Shown here piece by piece: positions 53,786 to 62,678 of a stretch of 64,000 bases of DNA. Under the pieces are notes generated by a model. The model did not search any database. It saw nothing but the letters and a program-made list of their open reading frames with translations, and was not told the DNA's origin. The position numbers and the translations under genes are program-made. This stretch comes from DASQZK01 sp963809925 (GTDB taxonomy: Bacteria > Bacteroidota > Bacteroidia > Bacteroidales > GCA-2748055): positions 1,091,820 to 1,155,819 of the forward strand of contig CAWELH010000004.1 of NCBI GenBank assembly GCA_963809925.1, given 5' to 3'. Within the stretch, counting starts at the first letter, position 1; the number at the start of each line of letters is the position of its first letter.

Positions 53786-53938
53786 ATGCACGACGTCCGA
53801 TTGATTAGTTTCGACGCCGCCTGGATTAACCGCTACGACGAAGCTGTTCCACCTCTTGATGAAGAATTTGCATCCATGCGTTTTCCAGACCTTAGAACAT
53901 TTGTTGCCGGCCTTGACGATATTGGAGGGTGCCGGTAA
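53786..53938 (+). CDS. Small unnamed 50-aa protein
   Basis: An ATG begins six bases after the GH43 stop and gives MHDVRLISFDAAWINRYDEA and VPPLDEEFASMRFPDL before a TAA. Composition is coding-like and the spacing suggests co-transcription, but no family was recognised and it may be a remnant of a longer gene. No signal peptide. Confidence 0.35.
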   Translation: MHDVRLISFDAAWINRYDEAVPPLDEEFASMRFPDLRTFVAGLDDIGGCR

Positions 53939-54148
53939 TAAGGGATGAATCAAAGCAGGGGAAATACTTTGTCTTTCAATATTTGTGTTCCTGTGAAAAT
54001 AATTTTTTTATTGATTGGGATTTTTGGGGTGACACCAAATTCTTTATTATTTTGGTACCAGATGATCCATAATCACGAGTTCAGCATAATATCAACAATA
54101 TCAACCATACACCGACAGCGTGAACCCAATTAATCCAATATAACCAAA

Positions 54149-56539
54149 ATGAAAAAAATTGCTGTATTATTCATCATTTTCGCGACCTTAATAGTAAATG
54201 TCTGTGGACAGGAAACGCCCGTGACGGCTTCAATGTCACATTATTTTCGAACTCCGTCGGTGGAGCCCGGGATCCACAATATAGTGCTTCAGAACCGCTG
54301 CGGTAACAGGCTAACGATTATTATGCAGGAGGAAGAAACGGAGCTTGAATTTACTTACAAGCCAAATGCATTCAGAAGAAAGGACTTGTGGGCAAGAAAT
54401 TTCTCCGACAGGGACAATTTTACCAGTCTTTTTGAGAAGGTAAGCTTCCCTTTTATCCGGGCAGATTACGTAAAAGAATTCGGGTATGATCCTTTTCAGA
54501 CCATTCTGAAAACACTGGTTCCCTCGCAGGCGGTGAACAATCTCTCCTTCCTGAACCTGGCAGATGAAAATGCATTCATTGTAACTGCAACATCTCCGCT
54601 TCTCATTGCCATAAGGCCAAAAGTCAGGTTCGACATTCAAAACGGGCTGCTTACTGAATCCTTTACCGAGAGGGGAGAGAACATTATTTCCTATGTCAGA
54701 TTTCCAGGTTTCAGCCAGAACAGGTTCAGGATGCTTAAGGATGGAACCGTCGTTCTGCAGGTGATGGAAAATGATGTCGTAATCTTTGGGGGAGAGGAAA
54801 ATATTCACCAGGTTGACAGAGTGGTAAACCGATTTGATTCAATGACGTATGCCCAAATCAATGCTGATAATGAGCAGACGTTGAGCAAGGTCATGCAAAA
54901 ATCGACCTTCAATTATACCAACAGCGATTTCCAGAAAGTACTTGATATCAACAAACGGATTGTGTATTCCGCATTTGATGAAGGCGGAGCCGTAAATGGT
55001 GCCCTGGCACGAATCTATTACCTGATCTGGAACCGGGACGGATCCATGTCGTCGTCGCTAATGGCCATGGGAGGCGTACCCGACCTGGTGAAACTCTGGG
55101 CGCCATTTATCCTTCACAATCCCAGCTGGATGCTGATCAACCCGGAGACCGGTGAACGATCACCGGAATACCTCCAGATACTCGGTACACGATGGACAAA
55201 ATCAGAAGATGACGGTATTTATTATGCCCTACTCTCCGTATACACCCATTTTATGAGCACCGGATCGGATGAACTAATCAAAACCGATGATTTCACACAG
55301 CTCCTGGGTGCGATTGACCGCTTTATAGATAAAACCTGGGAAGCAGATAAAAAGATGATCGGTTCAGATACGAGGGGCGAGACATCCCTGCGTTCCAGTC
55401 CTTTTTACGGTTATGATGCCGTTAATGGAATGATGTACACAGATTTGAGAGGGAATAATGTAGAGCATACAACCCTGAGCCGTTCATACAGCCTTTATAA
55501 CCAGGTAAATTCATACAACCTTCTCAGGATGGTTATGATCCTGATGGAACATAGGACAGAAGGAATTGGGACAAGATATGACAGGTATGCAAAAATTGCC
55601 GGTGATCTGGAAAATACCATCAGGACAAAATTTAAGGATGACAAGGGCTACCTTTATTCCGGCTTTGAAATTTTGTCTGATAGCTCGGAGCACTGGCGCC
55701 GTTTTGAACGGGGTGCCGATTACTGGGAGTACGCCTGGGCTGTCTCGCTGGGGCCTTTTTTTCCTGCCCTCGACCTTCAGATTGAAAGTGCCAGGATGAC
55801 GCAGAAAACATGGCCGTCCATTCGCAGTTACGGGTATTGTCCATGGAACACCCTGGCCGGATTTCTCTACGAGTACGGAATGAATTCAGATGAGTACGAG
55901 TCGATGCTTTCGCAGGAGGTCAAAGAAGCGCTCATGTTGACGAAAAGGTACACGATGCCCGGAGCAGTAACAGAATACCAGGGAGCTGTGGAAGGATGGC
56001 GAGCCTTGCCTTTTCAGATCGGCGCCTTGTATTACTCCATGGGTTACCAATTGCTGCATGCTCTGCCTGAGGGACTTTCGGTGCGTGCGAGCCAGAATGT
56101 AAACAGCCTGAACGGATTTTGTTACCGTGATCATACCTTCAATGCCACAGCCGATGGAAAAGGCGATGATGTGGCGTCCTTTACCCTCAATGGTGAGAGG
56201 ATTACCGGGACGCTTCAGATTCCGGAAGACAGGATGCGAACCGGGCTCAACGGGATTTTTGTTAACAGAACGAAAAGATGCGACGAGGTAAGGCTCCGGT
56301 CGTCCGATGCAGTGTTGCATGGCTTTAGCGATAGTAACGGAAAGCTCACCTTTCTTATCCATGCAACCTGGAAAGCGCATCTTGTGTTTGATAACCTGGA
56401 TAAAGCTACCTCGGTGAAGATCACCAATGCTGCATCGGGTGAAGTGATCAGGTTTGAAAAATCTGTCTTACCTGTAAAGGGAACCTCAATGCTGGCTTTT
56501 GAAGGAACAGGGGATTATAGCATTGTCGTGGAAAGGTAA
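54149..56539 (+). CDS. Six-hairpin glycosidase-like secreted protein, unassigned family
   Basis: 796 aa with a signal peptide (IAVLFIIFATLIVNVCG). An N-terminal beta domain (about 25-260) is followed by a large all-helical region with the tandem WD/W-rich pairs of an (alpha/alpha)6 barrel: IYYLIWNRDGSMSSSLMAMG (acidic residue in the loop), RGETSLRSSPFYGYD, RGADYWEYAWAVSLGPFFPA and EYQGAVEGWRALPFQIGALY. Likely acid/base residues are the Asp/Glu of WNRDG and TEYQGAVEGW. It resembles GH15/GH65-type enzymes loosely; no family could be assigned. It follows the GH43 gene and small frame by about 210 bp. Confidence 0.6.
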   Translation: MKKIAVLFIIFATLIVNVCGQETPVTASMSHYFRTPSVEPGIHNIVLQNRCGNRLTIIMQEEETELEFTYKPNAFRRKDLWARNFSDRDNFTSLFEKVSFPFIRADYVKEFGYDPFQTILKTLVPSQAVNNLSFLNLADENAFIVTATSPLLIAIRPKVRFDIQNGLLTESFTERGENIISYVRFPGFSQNRFRMLKDGTVVLQVMENDVVIFGGEENIHQVDRVVNRFDSMTYAQINADNEQTLSKVMQKSTFNYTNSDFQKVLDINKRIVYSAFDEGGAVNGALARIYYLIWNRDGSMSSSLMAMGGVPDLVKLWAPFILHNPSWMLINPETGERSPEYLQILGTRWTKSEDDGIYYALLSVYTHFMSTGSDELIKTDDFTQLLGAIDRFIDKTWEADKKMIGSDTRGETSLRSSPFYGYDAVNGMMYTDLRGNNVEHTTLSRSYSLYNQVNSYNLLRMVMILMEHRTEGIGTRYDRYAKIAGDLENTIRTKFKDDKGYLYSGFEILSDSSEHWRRFERGADYWEYAWAVSLGPFFPALDLQIESARMTQKTWPSIRSYGYCPWNTLAGFLYEYGMNSDEYESMLSQEVKEALMLTKRYTMPGAVTEYQGAVEGWRALPFQIGALYYSMGYQLLHALPEGLSVRASQNVNSLNGFCYRDHTFNATADGKGDDVASFTLNGERITGTLQIPEDRMRTGLNGIFVNRTKRCDEVRLRSSDAVLHGFSDSNGKLTFLIHATWKAHLVFDNLDKATSVKITNAASGEVIRFEKSVLPVKGTSMLAFEGTGDYSIVVER

Positions 56540-56700
56540 ATCATTTTAAAAAGTCACCGCAACAATACCTGCCGGTTCACCTTAAATAAACAACGATGAA
56601 ATTTTGCTCCAGTCTGCCATCATCCGTGGAGCAGGTTAGTTCTATTTTATTAAATCCGGTGTTAACCGTGCCTAACCACTCACATAAAATCCGGTAATAC

Positions 56701-56811
56701 CCTGAAAATGTCGAAGGTGTTTCCTGAGCATATCGAAGGTTAGTCCATGAACTTACCGAACGCGATCTCTGAATTTGCCGAAGGTGTTCCCTGAGCTTGC
56801 CGAAGGGGGAC
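56701..56811. repeat. About five degenerate copies of a CCTGAGCTTGTCGAAGG-like unit
   Basis: Units near 56701, 56723, 56746, 56768 and 56789 spaced by about 22 bp; the last reads CCCTGAGCTTGCCGAAGGGG. This motif is a known abundant dispersed repeat in several bacterial groups, here decayed into a tandem block. Confidence 0.75.
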
Positions 56812-57066
56812 CTATGCCGGAACTTTCAATTTGACAGCAAAAATATTCAGTGAATGATAGTAGAAATGTCTTCTTCACCCCACAAGGCGTTCAATTATAA
56901 TTGCCACAGTCACGACCGTGATAGGAACGCCCCCAATTCCCCATACTCCAAAGGGTTTAATTTTTTATAGCCGGACCTGTTAATATCAAAGTGCAGAAAA
57001 AAAATCAGCCTTCACATGCCCGGATTATTGGCGTGCCCTCCGGGGACGCAGGAAACTGCACCTCAC

Positions 57067-57114
57067 TAACCACGGACGTTACCGTGGCTACTATAATTTT
57101 ACCGCTCCGCGGTA
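57067..57114. repeat. Two-hairpin dispersed element, copy 2 (reverse orientation)
   Basis: Hairpin B: CCACGG (57070-57075) with CCGTGG (57082-57087). Hairpin A: TACCGC (57100-57105) with GCGGTA (57109-57114). The linker is AT-rich (CTATAATTT). Order and sequence mirror the copy at 45233-45277. Confidence 0.75.
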
Positions 57115-57163
57115 GGGAGTGGTTCAAATGGTATTTTTCCAGTAGCAATTCCAACGAACATCG

Positions 57164-57195
57164 CTAACTCCCTAACTTCCTAACTTCCTAACTTC
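57164..57195. repeat. CTAACTTC octamer tract, four copies
   Basis: One CTAACTCC and three perfect CTAACTTC units, preceded by GAACATCG as at 11886. It lies 12 bp before the TPR stop codon. Confidence 0.88.
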
Positions 57196-57206
57196 TATTC
57201 ACCTCA

Positions 57207-58610
57207 TCACTTCTTCCTCTTCCTCTGTCTTTCCTTCATTAGCAACTCAAGCGCCAGGTAGGGCTTGTCAATATTAAACCATATCTCATTTTCATCGCCA
57301 TTCACTGCTTTTGCCGAAAGCACATCGTAACTGTGGTTCTTGTCTTCTACAAGCTTCTGCCCGGCGGGTTGAAGGCCCAGACTCCTGAGTATCTCGTATT
57401 CATGATTGACATTTGTAATAACATAGGCAGTCCCGGGTCCCTCACCGTCGCCACTAGCCATGACCCCGTTCCTGAAGCCGAAATATTCAAACAGGTTTTC
57501 GAAATGTTTTTCATCGTTTCCGTTAATATTGTAGACCATCGCAAGGTTATCGTATATGGGAAACATTGTCTGATCATCTGAAAGATACGTCTCTGCATGA
57601 CGTATATACAGATCGTACTGTGCCAGACTGAGAAAGTGATCGAGAGAATCCGTCCGCAAATTATAGGGTGAATATTCCTTGCTACCGGAATACCCATAGT
57701 ATAGCATGAAGAATTCATCGAGACCCATCGAAAAGAGATCCTCGTTGAATTTTTTGAGAAGAGCAGGATAATAATATCGGTCGAGGGGATCTGTGATCCT
57801 GTTACCTAGGACATCCATATTGTGTTCATTCAGGATTTGGAATCTGGGTTGTCCTGAGGCATCAAAATTGTAAACATCAGGGGGCGTATTTTTCATGATA
57901 AGCGACATCGCCCTGTACCTGGTAAGATCGGATCCCTGGTTTTCAAACTTAACACCCTTAGAAAATACCTTATAGGCGAGACCATAATTATGCTGGAAAA
58001 AAAGACTGAGGCCCCATGGGTAATAGAGAAGATATGCAGTTGAATCATAGCTTAACCCTTTAACAGCGGCATCGATGGCCTGGTTATACTTGTCGTTTTG
58101 CACATACGCCATTGCAAGAGTATAATACGCTCTCTGATTGGAAGGTTCGAGTAAAAGAGCCTTCTGTGCATAAAATACCGATGAATCGTTTTGCTCCGGA
58201 TCATCCATGTAGATAACCGATAGCCGGATAAAGCCTGAAGGATCATCAGGATTCATCAGGGTGTACTCTCTGAACCAAAAAAGTGCACTGTCAATGATGT
58301 TGGAAATATCGTACGCATTGCCGAGACCATAAGCAGCATCAGCCAGATCAGGACGGATTTCCAACGCTTGTTTGTATCGTGCTATCCCTTCACCTAACTT
58401 CCCGGTCTGAACATAGCATTTCCCCAAATCCTTAAGAATTTCAGCATTTCTCGGGTTTTGTTCACTTAACTTTACAAAAAGTGGTATAGCCATTTCAAAC
58501 TCATCGTTCTGATAAAAAAGCATGGCTTTGTCCAGAATGGGATCCGTTTTTTGTGCATGGGAAGAATGAAGAGCCAGCAGCAGTAATGGGATAAGAAGAA
58601 ATCGTTTCAT
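57207..58610 (-). CDS. Tetratricopeptide-repeat protein, exported
   Basis: About 467 aa with a signal peptide (RFLLIPLLLLALHSSHAQ). TPR units occupy about residues 25-250: ILKDLGKCYVQTGKLGEGIA, AAYGLGNAYDISN, FIRLSVIYMDDPEQN, AYYTLAMAYVQNDKYNQAID. The C-terminal half has no recognised domain and ends in a basic tail (KERQRKRKK). Such proteins act as scaffolds; nothing shows the partner. The ATG at 58610 was chosen; a start at 58688 would place the signal internally. An attenuator-like hairpin lies about 120 bp upstream on the same strand. Confidence 0.82.
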   Translation of the reverse strand: MKRFLLIPLLLLALHSSHAQKTDPILDKAMLFYQNDEFEMAIPLFVKLSEQNPRNAEILKDLGKCYVQTGKLGEGIARYKQALEIRPDLADAAYGLGNAYDISNIIDSALFWFREYTLMNPDDPSGFIRLSVIYMDDPEQNDSSVFYAQKALLLEPSNQRAYYTLAMAYVQNDKYNQAIDAAVKGLSYDSTAYLLYYPWGLSLFFQHNYGLAYKVFSKGVKFENQGSDLTRYRAMSLIMKNTPPDVYNFDASGQPRFQILNEHNMDVLGNRITDPLDRYYYPALLKKFNEDLFSMGLDEFFMLYYGYSGSKEYSPYNLRTDSLDHFLSLAQYDLYIRHAETYLSDDQTMFPIYDNLAMVYNINGNDEKHFENLFEYFGFRNGVMASGDGEGPGTAYVITNVNHEYEILRSLGLQPAGQKLVEDKNHSYDVLSAKAVNGDENEIWFNIDKPYLALELLMKERQRKRKK

Positions 58611-58728
58611 AATAGGTTGCGGTGAGTCATTTTTGCGATCTGAAGTTATTCCAGGAAGTAGAACGGGAATAATCGAAAAATAATACATCTGCCTGCAAAT
58701 TCAGCCTGTGCCTGGCATATCAGAATAA

Positions 58729-58760
58729 AAAAGGTGCCCGTAACCCACGAGCACCTTATT
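58729..58760 (-). terminator. Intrinsic terminator or attenuator upstream of the TPR gene
   Basis: AAGGTGC (58731-58737) pairs with GCACCTT (58751-58757) around a 13-nt loop. On the minus strand a T-run (TTTTTTATTC) follows, so a transcript coming from the right ends about 120 bp before the TPR start. It could end a small RNA or attenuate the TPR leader. Confidence 0.6.
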
Positions 58761-59229
58761 TTACAGGCTAACCCTAAATTAACCTAATGATAGATGAAAG
58801 CATGACAATATACAAAATTATTTAATCCAGGTAAAGGAAATTGTAAGATTATTTTTTATTTATTTCGTTTTTGTGATTTAATAATGCTATTACGCTTTCA
58901 TTTACCCTTTGTTGTTCTATATTACGAATTATTATTATGCTGCTTAAAAACTCTGGCACTCTATTTATATAATTCATTTACAGATATTTACTATATACAT
59001 GGCTAGCTGTCTGACTTCATTTTTATATAAAAAAGAAACTATGCCATTGATCAAAAGGCATCATTGTTTATCTTGTACAGATCAATGATTTTATTCAGGG
59101 ATTTATGTGTCTCGGGGTGCGAACAGGTATTATATCGTGTTCGGTAATATGAAAGAGAATATTCTGTAGCAGGAATATAAAAATAGGGATAAATTGCACA
59201 TCGATATAAATGTAAAATCCATATATCCT
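58761..59229. other. AT-rich gene-free gap
   Basis: About 470 bp, strongly AT-rich, between the hairpin and the phosphoesterase. No gene; contains a segment (CCCTAAATTAACCTA) on the plus strand adjacent to the hairpin. Confidence 0.5.
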
Positions 59230-60108
59230 ATGATTCCAAAAAGGTCTTTTATTTTGTTGTTCACAATGATTTATTTTCTGGCTACATCAGCCTGGGTCCA
59301 ATCGCAACCCGCTGGCTGGAAATCATTGCATATGAATGTATGGCCTGCTGCATACAGTTCAGATACCGGAATGTTTCATTTTGTTGTGGTGGGTGACCGT
59401 ACCGGGCATCATCGCGACAGCGTCTTCTACCGGGCCCTGCATCAGATCAATCTTCTGCAACCGGAATTTGTAACCGGTGTGGGTGATATTATTGAAGGAT
59501 ATTCTGAAGATCCGGCCGTCATTGATGAAGAATGGAAAGGGATGGAGACCATGACGTCGGAGTTGTCGATGCCTTTTTATTTTGTACCCGGAAACCATGA
59601 CTATTCAAATGAAGTACAGGCCAAAGCATGGGCTGCACATTTCGGACCTTCATATTCTCATTTTATCAGGCATAATGTTTTATTCCTCTTTTTGAACACT
59701 GAAGAGATGCTGGGAGGGTCCGGGAAAGGGGCTATCGGTGAGCCGCAATATGAATATGTAAGAGATGTGCTGGAAAAAACGGACAATGTACGCTGGACCT
59801 TTGTTTTTATGCATCAACCATTATGGCACGAAGAAAATACGGGGTACTGGGCCGACATTAAGTCACTGCTTTCGTCGCGGAGATATACCATATTTGCAGG
59901 GCATGAGCATCACTACCAGGTGGCTGACTGGGAGAACGGAAAAGCTGTGATCATGGCTACAACAGGTGGCTTCAGTGAGCTTAAGGGTTTGGAAGAAGGC
60001 GAATTTGATCATATCATGTGGGTGACGTTCAGCGGCGGGGAACCTGTCTTTCTTAACCTCATGCTTGACGGTATTTACGGCTTGGATGTCCATGATGCCG
60101 GAGAATAG
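59230..60108 (+). CDS. Secreted metallophosphoesterase
   Basis: 292 aa with a signal peptide (FILLFTMIYFLATSAWVQS). Calcineurin-like phosphoesterase with all blocks of the family: VVGDRTGHHRD (Asp/His-site position, with Thr-Gly), VTGVGDIIEGYS, FVPGNHDYSN (GNHD) and FAGHEHHYQVA (GHxH). Likely acts on a phosphomonoester or diester in the periplasm. Chosen start is ATG 59230; a TTG at 59194 would add a hydrophilic leader. The sulfatase starts 115 bp after it. Confidence 0.88.
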   Translation: MIPKRSFILLFTMIYFLATSAWVQSQPAGWKSLHMNVWPAAYSSDTGMFHFVVVGDRTGHHRDSVFYRALHQINLLQPEFVTGVGDIIEGYSEDPAVIDEEWKGMETMTSELSMPFYFVPGNHDYSNEVQAKAWAAHFGPSYSHFIRHNVLFLFLNTEEMLGGSGKGAIGEPQYEYVRDVLEKTDNVRWTFVFMHQPLWHEENTGYWADIKSLLSSRRYTIFAGHEHHYQVADWENGKAVIMATTGGFSELKGLEEGEFDHIMWVTFSGGEPVFLNLMLDGIYGLDVHDAGE

Positions 60109-60222
60109 GAAAGGCCCGGCTATACGCATATCCGGTTCATATTTCTCAAATTATATTTGATCTAAACACACGTTATACTACCTTCACAGGTTATGAATGG
60201 ATAGCAGATTAATTTTCATGTC

Positions 60223-61671
60223 ATGAATAAGACCCTTCTGACCAGCGTGCTGACCATGGCGATTTTACCGCTTGGTGCTATCTGTACCACTTGTGAAAGA
60301 CAGGATCATGGACCACCGAATATTGTCATATTTCTTGTCGACGATCTTGGGATTTCCGATCTCGGTTGTTATGGTAATCATTTTAATGAAACGCCCAATA
60401 TTGACCGACTTGCAGATTTAGGCATAAGGTATAGTGATGCTTATGCCACATGTCCGGTGTGTTCCCCTTCGAGAGCCAGCCTGATGACTGGCAAATATCC
60501 CGTCAGGGTGGATATAACTGACTTTATTCCTGGCAGGCAATTCAGCCGTGGTCTTGAAGCCGATAAAATGTTGAAGGTACCTTCCTTCTCTCATCAACTG
60601 GCTCTCGGAGAAACCACCCTTGCCGAGCTTGTGAAAAAAGCGGGTTATGCCGCAGGATTTGCAGGGAAATGGCATTTGGGTGCAAAAGGCTTTTACCCTA
60701 CCGATCAGGGATTTGATGTGGATATTGCAGGCGATAAACGCGGTATGCCACCGTCATATTATGCTCCCTACCTTAAACAACCGCAACAGGATACAACGCC
60801 TTTTACCGAATTCAGTGAACGGAGCCGGGAAAACCAGTATCTCACCGACCAGCTGACATCCGAGGCAATTAGTTTTGTGCGTGAACACGCCGGATCACCG
60901 TTTCTGCTATACCTGTCTTTTTATAATGTACATATTCCTGTAGAGGGCAGGGGAGACCTGGTAAAAAAATACCAGGCTAAACTGGCTGCCGACAGTTCCT
61001 ATCTTCATAAGAATGTACACTATGCTGCAATGGTTGAGGCAGTTGACGAGAACATCGGGAAAGTCATGAATATCCTCGATTCATTGAAAATTTCCCACAA
61101 TACCATCGTCATATTTACAAGTGATAACGGCGGCCTTTCGGTTAAAGAAGGGCCTCGCACACCTTCTACTACCAATAGTCCATACCGTGCTGGAAAGGGA
61201 TATATTTATGAGGGAGGAATAAGGGAACCGTTCATCGTATACTGGCCAAAAGGAATCGGTACTAAAGGAGTTGTCAGTCACACACCGGTCATCGGTTGCG
61301 ACGTATTTCCGACCATCGCCGAATTATTAGGTCAGGATGCCGGTGATGTGGATGGAATCAGCCTTTTACCACAGATAAAATACAGTAAGGATCTGCCGGA
61401 GCGAGCACTTTACTGGCATTATCCACATTACAGCAACCAGGGAGGTACACCGGCAAGCGCGATCAGACTTGGAAGATATAAACTTATCCAGTTTCTTGAA
61501 GATAACCACTATGAACTCTATGATCTGGTTGCCGATCGCACTGAGACGAAAGATATAGCCACAGATATGCCTGATAAGGTTGATGAACTTGCTGCGATGC
61601 TTTCGGAATGGCGACTGACAAACGGAGCTCACATGCCGGTACCCAACCCGGTTTATGATCCAAATAAATAA
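60223..61671 (+). CDS. Cys-type sulfatase, N-acetylgalactosamine/arylsulfatase-like
   Basis: 482 aa with a signal peptide (probable lipobox near Cys21-Cys24). The formylglycine motif PVCSPSRASLMTGKYPVR puts the modified Cys at 80; DD near 40 (IFLVDDLGISDLGCYG). Core motifs GFAGKWHLGAKG and VIFTSDNGGLS are typical of S1 family sulfatases. The third sulfatase of the window. Its stop is 44 bp before the start of the TIM-barrel gene, so they may share a transcript. Confidence 0.92.
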   Translation: MNKTLLTSVLTMAILPLGAICTTCERQDHGPPNIVIFLVDDLGISDLGCYGNHFNETPNIDRLADLGIRYSDAYATCPVCSPSRASLMTGKYPVRVDITDFIPGRQFSRGLEADKMLKVPSFSHQLALGETTLAELVKKAGYAAGFAGKWHLGAKGFYPTDQGFDVDIAGDKRGMPPSYYAPYLKQPQQDTTPFTEFSERSRENQYLTDQLTSEAISFVREHAGSPFLLYLSFYNVHIPVEGRGDLVKKYQAKLAADSSYLHKNVHYAAMVEAVDENIGKVMNILDSLKISHNTIVIFTSDNGGLSVKEGPRTPSTTNSPYRAGKGYIYEGGIREPFIVYWPKGIGTKGVVSHTPVIGCDVFPTIAELLGQDAGDVDGISLLPQIKYSKDLPERALYWHYPHYSNQGGTPASAIRLGRYKLIQFLEDNHYELYDLVADRTETKDIATDMPDKVDELAAMLSEWRLTNGAHMPVPNPVYDPNK

Positions 61672-61714
61672 ACGATGTTCCCTTTTTATGTTGGAACATG
61701 AATCCCAAAATTCG

Positions 61715-62569
61715 ATGAAAAGAAGACAATTCATTAAGCATTCAGCTGCCGGAGCCGCAGGCCTCAGCCTGCTCCCCGGAATGTTAACAGCCTGCACTGA
61801 TACGGTTAATCCGCTCAGACAGATCGGTATTATCACCAATACTATTGATCCGCCGCTGAAGAAAGATTGGGAAAAAACACTCAGGGAAGTTGCTTCCATT
61901 GGTTATAAATACCTTGAGCACGGAGGAGGCTTCGGCGACGATAAGGCCTATTTTAAGTCGGTAATGGATGAAATAGGACTGAGCTCCCTGGCTGGCGGAG
62001 CTAGTATGGCCCAGATGCAGGGTGATGATCTGCGAAAACTTATCGACCGCGCACTCAGCCTTAAAAAAGCGTATGTGATCTGTTACTGGCCATGGATGCA
62101 TTCCGGCGAAAATATTACCACGGATGACCTGAAATTTGCTGTCGATCAGTTCCACCTGATCGGTGAAAGATGCAATGATGTGGGCCTGCGTTTTGCAGCG
62201 CACAACCACGATAAAGAATTCAGAATGGTTGACGGTACTGTGATCTATGACTATTTTCTTGAAAAAACGGACCCATTGCTTGTTGCCATGGAACTCGACA
62301 TTTACTGGATATACAAAGGCGGAGGTGATCCTCTTTATTATTTTGACAAATATCCGGGCCGCTTTGAACTCCTCCATATGAAAGACATGAATGATGATGA
62401 AGATCAGTCATTTGCCTGCGTCGGATCAGGGAAGATCGACTTTCAGACGATAGTTGACAATGCCGGGAAGGCTGGAGTCAAACATTTAATTGTGGAACAT
62501 GATCATCCTGAAAACCCCATGGAATGTGCAAAGTCAAGTTATGAAAACATCATGGCCCTGCATTTCTAA
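61715..62569 (+). CDS. Tat-exported sugar-phosphate-isomerase/epimerase-like TIM barrel
   Basis: 284 aa. The N-terminus KRRQFIKHSAAGAAGLSLLP is a twin-arginine signal followed by LTAC, a lipobox. The rest is an AP-endonuclease-2-type TIM barrel (YKYLEHGG, AAHNHDKEF, MELDIYWIYKGGGDPLYYF, ELLHMKDMND, VEHDHPENPMECAKSS) with the metal-binding His/Glu/Asp of xylose-isomerase-like enzymes. It likely converts a sugar in the periplasm; relatives take part in 3-keto-glycoside pathways. The ATG at 61715 was chosen over earlier in-frame codons inside the sulfatase's end. The DUF1080 gene is 109 bp downstream. Confidence 0.85.
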   Translation: MKRRQFIKHSAAGAAGLSLLPGMLTACTDTVNPLRQIGIITNTIDPPLKKDWEKTLREVASIGYKYLEHGGGFGDDKAYFKSVMDEIGLSSLAGGASMAQMQGDDLRKLIDRALSLKKAYVICYWPWMHSGENITTDDLKFAVDQFHLIGERCNDVGLRFAAHNHDKEFRMVDGTVIYDYFLEKTDPLLVAMELDIYWIYKGGGDPLYYFDKYPGRFELLHMKDMNDDEDQSFACVGSGKIDFQTIVDNAGKAGVKHLIVEHDHPENPMECAKSSYENIMALHF

Positions 62570-62678
62570 GTCCTTTTCAAACTGAAGAATTCATATTTGT
62601 AAAATCTATTTTTTTTCAAGAAATTTACATTCGTCAATAATACAAACCTTTATATTAACATATCAAATAAAATAAGCT

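Larger units (their letters stand above)
56540..57206. other. Gene-free repeat region
   Basis: About 665 bp between the six-hairpin enzyme and the TPR gene. It holds five degenerate CCTGAGC-type units, the second two-hairpin element and a CTAACTTC tract (all listed). A further hairpin-like stretch near 56896-56930 (TTGCCACAGTCACGACCGTG) resembles hairpin B of the element. No gene seen. Confidence 0.65.

Noticed and set aside
61784..62377. A 197-aa minus-strand frame opposite the TIM-barrel gene
   Set aside because: Its codons mirror the well-supported Tat-exported TIM-barrel protein on the plus strand; no signal or family.
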